Origin: Clostridium sp. AN503
GTDB taxonomy: Bacteria > Bacillota > Clostridia > Lachnospirales > Lachnospiraceae
Reading direction: 5' to 3'
Assembly: GCF_040719375.1 (NCBI RefSeq)
Contig: NZ_JBFDTP010000002.1
Location: 2,728,001-2,792,000 of the forward strand
Length of the DNA: 64,000 nt
Positions 61,206 to 64,000 of this stretch are shown here, in pieces. A model generated the notes under the pieces. The model was not told where the DNA came from and made no database searches. It saw only the letters and a program-made list of their open reading frames with translations. A program made the translations under genes and the position numbers. The first letter of the stretch is position 1; each line of letters starts with the position of its first letter.

Positions 61206-62822
61206 TCAACGCCTCTTTTCTGCCCGGTACTCTCTCGGGCTGCATCCCTGCAGCTTTTTAAATACGAAACTGAAATAGTGGGCGTCCTTATACCCCACCT
61301 CCTTTGCGATCTCACCGGAGGTCTTATCTGTCTGTTTCAGCAGCTTTTTGGCCTTATCGATCCGCTTTTCCGTCATATACTCCACAAAGGTCTTCTGCAT
61401 GTTCTGGCTGAAGATAGCGCTTAAATAATTGGCGCTCACGCCAATATGGTCCGCCGCCGAGTTTAAAGACAGTGTATCCCGGTCAAAATTGGTGTCCACA
61501 TAGTCCAGCGCTTTTTTAAGGATCCTTCCTCCCTGATAGTTGTTGATCCGGTCACGGATTCCCATGGCTGTGGTGAGCATATTGGCAATATACTCCGTCA
61601 CCTCGCTTTCCTCATTGCGAATAAGCTGTACCGCCTGCTCGATCTCCTCTGAATAATCCTTCTGGTCCGCGCCGATGGATTCCAAAAACGCAACAACAGC
61701 AAACCGGACATTCAGGATCACATAACTTCGGAACATCCGGGACTTTAAAGCGCTTAGGATATTGTGCAGATAGGATTCCACAAAATCATGGATCTCCTTA
61801 TCCTCTCCTCTCGCCAGAAAATCCCGGATGATCTCCGGGTCCATCTGCATAAAATCCACATTCTCAATATTCTTCTCTTCCTGGTCGGTCAGATGATCGG
61901 AAAGCGTTGTCTCTGAGAGGATGTGGAGGTTCGGCATAATAAACCTGTATGCAAAATAGTGGTTCGCATCCTTATAACACTGTGAGAGCAGGCTTAACCG
62001 CTCCACCGGGGTCCCCACCGCCACATACCATTCCAGATAAGCCTCCTCCGGCACGCAGGTCTTTCTGAAATGGTCCAGGCTGTTCTCCACCAGATCTTCC
62101 ATCTGCGGCGGCTCCGACTTGATGAGCACTCCAAAACAGTTGACATTCAACCGGAACAGGATATATTGGGGATGCCTCAGGAAATAGTGGAATACCTCCT
62201 CCTGTTTCCGTATGAACCGGTCTCCTGCGCCTCCGGATGACGCACCGCCTTTTTCATAAATGGAAAAAAGCAGGAGGTTGTAACAGGACGCTGTCAGGTT
62301 TAAGGACTGTCCGGCGGCTTCCTCGTAGATCTCTTTGACAGACAGCTTCCCGTCCAGGACCTTCTCGAAAAACCTCCGCAGGGAAAACTGTTCAAACTCC
62401 CGCACCTCGTCCTGATACTGGGCCTGGTAGTCCTTCTGTTCCATCTCCTGTTCGATCTTTTCCTTCATCTCCAGAAGTACATTCCGAAGCGCCGTCCGGG
62501 TGATCGGTTTTAACAGATACTGGTCCACCCCGACACTGATCGCCTGACGGGCATACTCAAAATCATCATAACCGCTGATAATGATGATCTTCATCTTCGG
62601 GAATTCCTCTTTCACGATCTCACTTAAGGAGAGACCGTCCATAAACGGCATCTTAATGTCTGTGATCAGCACATCCGGCCTGATCTTACGGATCATGGGC
62701 AGGGCCATCTCCCCATCCCCAGCCTCCCCCACCAGCTGGAAGCCATACTGCTCCCAGGGGATCTTATCGCGAAACCCCTCCCTTATGACCGTCTCATCTT
62801 CCACCAAAAATATCTTCAGCAT
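61206..62822 (-). CDS. Two-component response regulator, YesN-like, with AraC-type DNA-binding domain
   Basis: A 538-residue regulator. The receiver domain (about 1-120) begins MLKIFLVEDETVIREGF, with the phospho-acceptor aspartate in DVLITDIKMPFMDG and the lysine in YLLKPITRT. A coiled-coil and middle domain (about 125-425) of the type seen in YesN relatives follows. The C-terminal AraC domain has two helix-turn-helix motifs (LNSAADHIGVSANYLSAIFS, SGEIAKEVGYKDAHYFSFVF) and ends PREYRAEKRR. It follows a sugar-binding lipoprotein gene by 18 bp and a sensor kinase before that. Its likely targets are the neighbouring sugar genes. Confidence 0.92.
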   Translation of the reverse strand: MLKIFLVEDETVIREGFRDKIPWEQYGFQLVGEAGDGEMALPMIRKIRPDVLITDIKMPFMDGLSLSEIVKEEFPKMKIIIISGYDDFEYARQAISVGVDQYLLKPITRTALRNVLLEMKEKIEQEMEQKDYQAQYQDEVREFEQFSLRRFFEKVLDGKLSVKEIYEEAAGQSLNLTASCYNLLLFSIYEKGGASSGGAGDRFIRKQEEVFHYFLRHPQYILFRLNVNCFGVLIKSEPPQMEDLVENSLDHFRKTCVPEEAYLEWYVAVGTPVERLSLLSQCYKDANHYFAYRFIMPNLHILSETTLSDHLTDQEEKNIENVDFMQMDPEIIRDFLARGEDKEIHDFVESYLHNILSALKSRMFRSYVILNVRFAVVAFLESIGADQKDYSEEIEQAVQLIRNEESEVTEYIANMLTTAMGIRDRINNYQGGRILKKALDYVDTNFDRDTLSLNSAADHIGVSANYLSAIFSQNMQKTFVEYMTEKRIDKAKKLLKQTDKTSGEIAKEVGYKDAHYFSFVFKKLQGCSPREYRAEKRR

Positions 62823-62840
62823 CCTGTTCCCTCTTTCCTG

Positions 62841-63863
62841 CTATCTGGATTCCTCATCCAGAGCATCCTGTACATTTTCCTTCGTATACACGCCCTCCGG
62901 CACAAAATACAGCTTTGCCACCGGCCTGTTCTCTTCCATCTTCCGGATAGCCGCCTCCGCGTACTCCCCCTGGTTCGGGTTGCACTCGATATCTGCGGTA
63001 ATAACGCCATCCTTCACCAGCTGCAGTGCGCTCTCCACCGCATCGAAGGAAATAACGATGATGTCCCCGTCCTCCCCCGTCGTCATGCCTGCATCACTGA
63101 TTGCTTCCAACGCGCCAAAGGTCATATCGTCATTTTGTGAAATGACCACGTCAATGTCACTGTATTTGTGGAGCAGGTTCTCCATCTCCTCTTTCCCTTT
63201 TGCCGTCGTGAACTCCGCGTCCACACGGTCCAGGATCAGCCAGTTCTCATGCAGGGCTGCCACCTCGTCAAAGCCCTCCGTGCGCCCAATGGTTGCCGTG
63301 GCGCCCTTTGTTCCCTGCAGGACAACAATCCGTATACTTTCCTCCTGCCGCCCCTGTTTTTTTAAACAGGAGGCCAACGTCTCTGCGGCCAGCCGCCCCT
63401 CCTTGTAAAAATCAGAACCGATCCAGGTGGTATACAGATCCTGGTCCTGGACATTCACCCTGCGGTCGATCAGGATAACCGGGATCCCCGCCTCCTTCGC
63501 CTCCTGCAGCACCGTCTCCCATCCATCCTCTGTGATCGGAGAAAACACGATATAATCCACCCTCTGGGAAATAAAACTGCGCAGCGCCTTAATCTGGTTC
63601 TCCTGTTTCTGCCTCGCGTTGTTGAAGAGCAGAAAATATCCGTTTTCTTTTGTAAAGACCCGCTGGATGGAAGCAGTATTGGCTGTCCGGAACACCGACT
63701 CGCTGCCTACCTGTGACACGCCCACCACGATCAGGTTCTCGTCCGTAGGCGTCATCGTATCCTCCATCACAGCCCTGTATTCCCTGGCGCAGCCTGACAG
63801 AAGAAGCACGGCAAGGATCAGAATCATCATGATCCGGCAATTATTTTCTGCTCTTAAGCTCAT
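62841..63863 (-). CDS. Sugar-binding lipoprotein of a sensory module (YtfQ/RbsB-like)
   Basis: A 340-residue extracellular binding protein with a signal peptide ending in the lipobox LLSGC. The mature domain resembles the importer's own binding protein: VGVSQVGSESVFRTANTASI, VFTKENGYFLLFNNARQ, DYIVFSPITEDGWETVLQEA and ECNPNQGEYAEAA. It lacks the long Ala/Thr-rich linker. Its gene lies between a sensor kinase and the response regulator, so it is likely to present ligand to the kinase rather than to the transporter. The ATG at 63863 has AAAGGAG upstream. Confidence 0.87.
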   Translation of the reverse strand: MSLRAENNCRIMMILILAVLLLSGCAREYRAVMEDTMTPTDENLIVVGVSQVGSESVFRTANTASIQRVFTKENGYFLLFNNARQKQENQIKALRSFISQRVDYIVFSPITEDGWETVLQEAKEAGIPVILIDRRVNVQDQDLYTTWIGSDFYKEGRLAAETLASCLKKQGRQEESIRIVVLQGTKGATATIGRTEGFDEVAALHENWLILDRVDAEFTTAKGKEEMENLLHKYSDIDVVISQNDDMTFGALEAISDAGMTTGEDGDIIVISFDAVESALQLVKDGVITADIECNPNQGEYAEAAIRKMEENRPVAKLYFVPEGVYTKENVQDALDEESR

Positions 63864-63888
63864 ATGTACCATACTCCTTTCGCAAATG

Positions 63889-64000
63889 TCATCCGCCTGT
63901 CCTCTGGCCCTCTGCTATTCTCCGGCCCTCCGCCACCTTGATCGCCGGAATGGTAAGCGTCACCGTTGTTCCTTCTCCTTTTTCCGACTCGATCTTCATA
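63889..64000 (-). CDS. Sensor histidine kinase, C-terminal end only (cut by window edge)
   Basis: Only 37 codons are visible. They read MKIESEKGEGTTVTLTIPAI then KVAEGRRIAEG and end RTGG. The ESEKGEGTTVTLTIP segment is the G2-box end of a HATPase_c domain, as in LytS/YesM kinases. The gene ends 25 bp before the sugar-binding lipoprotein start, so kinase, lipoprotein and regulator form one operon. The sensor domain lies outside the window. Confidence 0.85.
   Translation of the reverse strand, partial: MKIESEKGEGTTVTLTIPAIKVAEGRRIAEGQRTGG

Noticed and set aside
1..64000. CRISPR array, prophage or tRNA/rRNA genes
   Set aside because: No regularly spaced repeats with variable spacers, no phage structural or integrase genes and no cloverleaf or rRNA-like sequence were found by eye.

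Overview
The window looks like chromosomal DNA of an endospore-forming, anaerobic Clostridia, most probably Lachnospiraceae (Clostridium cluster XIVa). The evidence is a spoIIGA-sigE pair beside ftsZ, two class B penicillin-binding proteins (PBPs) in the division cluster, MraZ boxes of the Firmicutes type, pyruvate:ferredoxin oxidoreductase, phosphotransbutyrylase and butyrate kinase, a giant 2-hydroxyacyl-CoA dehydratase activase fusion, and strong Gram-positive ribosome binding sites with frequent TTG and GTG starts. Genus is not determinable by eye. No tRNA, rRNA, CRISPR array, prophage or insertion sequence was seen.

Layout. 1-14630: division and cell wall (dcw) cluster on the minus strand, in transcription order mraZ, rsmH, ftsL, two PBPs, mraY, murD, ftsW, murA, ftsQ, ftsZ, then spoIIGA and sigE (cut by the window edge). 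14640-17100: lgt with an overlapping Spo0E-like mini-gene, and divergent ychF. 17100-19660: AT-rich accessory stretch with a 204-bp hairpin, an acetyltransferase, a broken DUF1877 gene and two unrecognised proteins. 19830-25350: flavin-binding proteins, a GGDEF-EAL protein, a DUF3795 protein, a sodium-dependent transporter and an HxlR regulator. 25450-30180: corA, a rhomboid-like protein, pyk and lysA. 30620-34860: a 1412-residue activase/dehydratase fusion.

35109-48566 is the most interesting region. A six-gene minus-strand operon (pyruvate:ferredoxin oxidoreductase; an aconitase-fold protein without any Fe-S cysteine; a LeuD-LeuC fusion; phosphotransbutyrylase; a 2-hydroxycarboxylate transporter; butyrate kinase) lies divergent to a LacI regulator. 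The regulator is followed by a carboxyltransferase-like protein (5S/OadA family, active-site Lys replaced by Glu, no biotin domain) and a CMD-family protein. Both promoters carry the same paired operator motif, so they are probably one LacI regulon. I infer a fermentative route in which a hydroxy di- or tricarboxylate is imported, dehydrated or isomerised, cleaved or decarboxylated towards pyruvate, oxidised to acyl-CoA and used to make ATP through acyl phosphate. The substrate is unknown.

48790-51222: a BFD-type [2Fe-2S] protein, a DJ-1/PfpI protein, an Rpn-type nuclease and an acetyltransferase. 51429-64000: a sugar utilisation locus with a YtfQRT-YjfF type ABC importer, transketolase and a fucose/arabinose-isomerase-like enzyme in one operon. 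It is controlled by a divergent AraR-like GntR-LacI regulator and flanked by a YesN-type response regulator, a second sugar-binding lipoprotein and the end of a sensor kinase.
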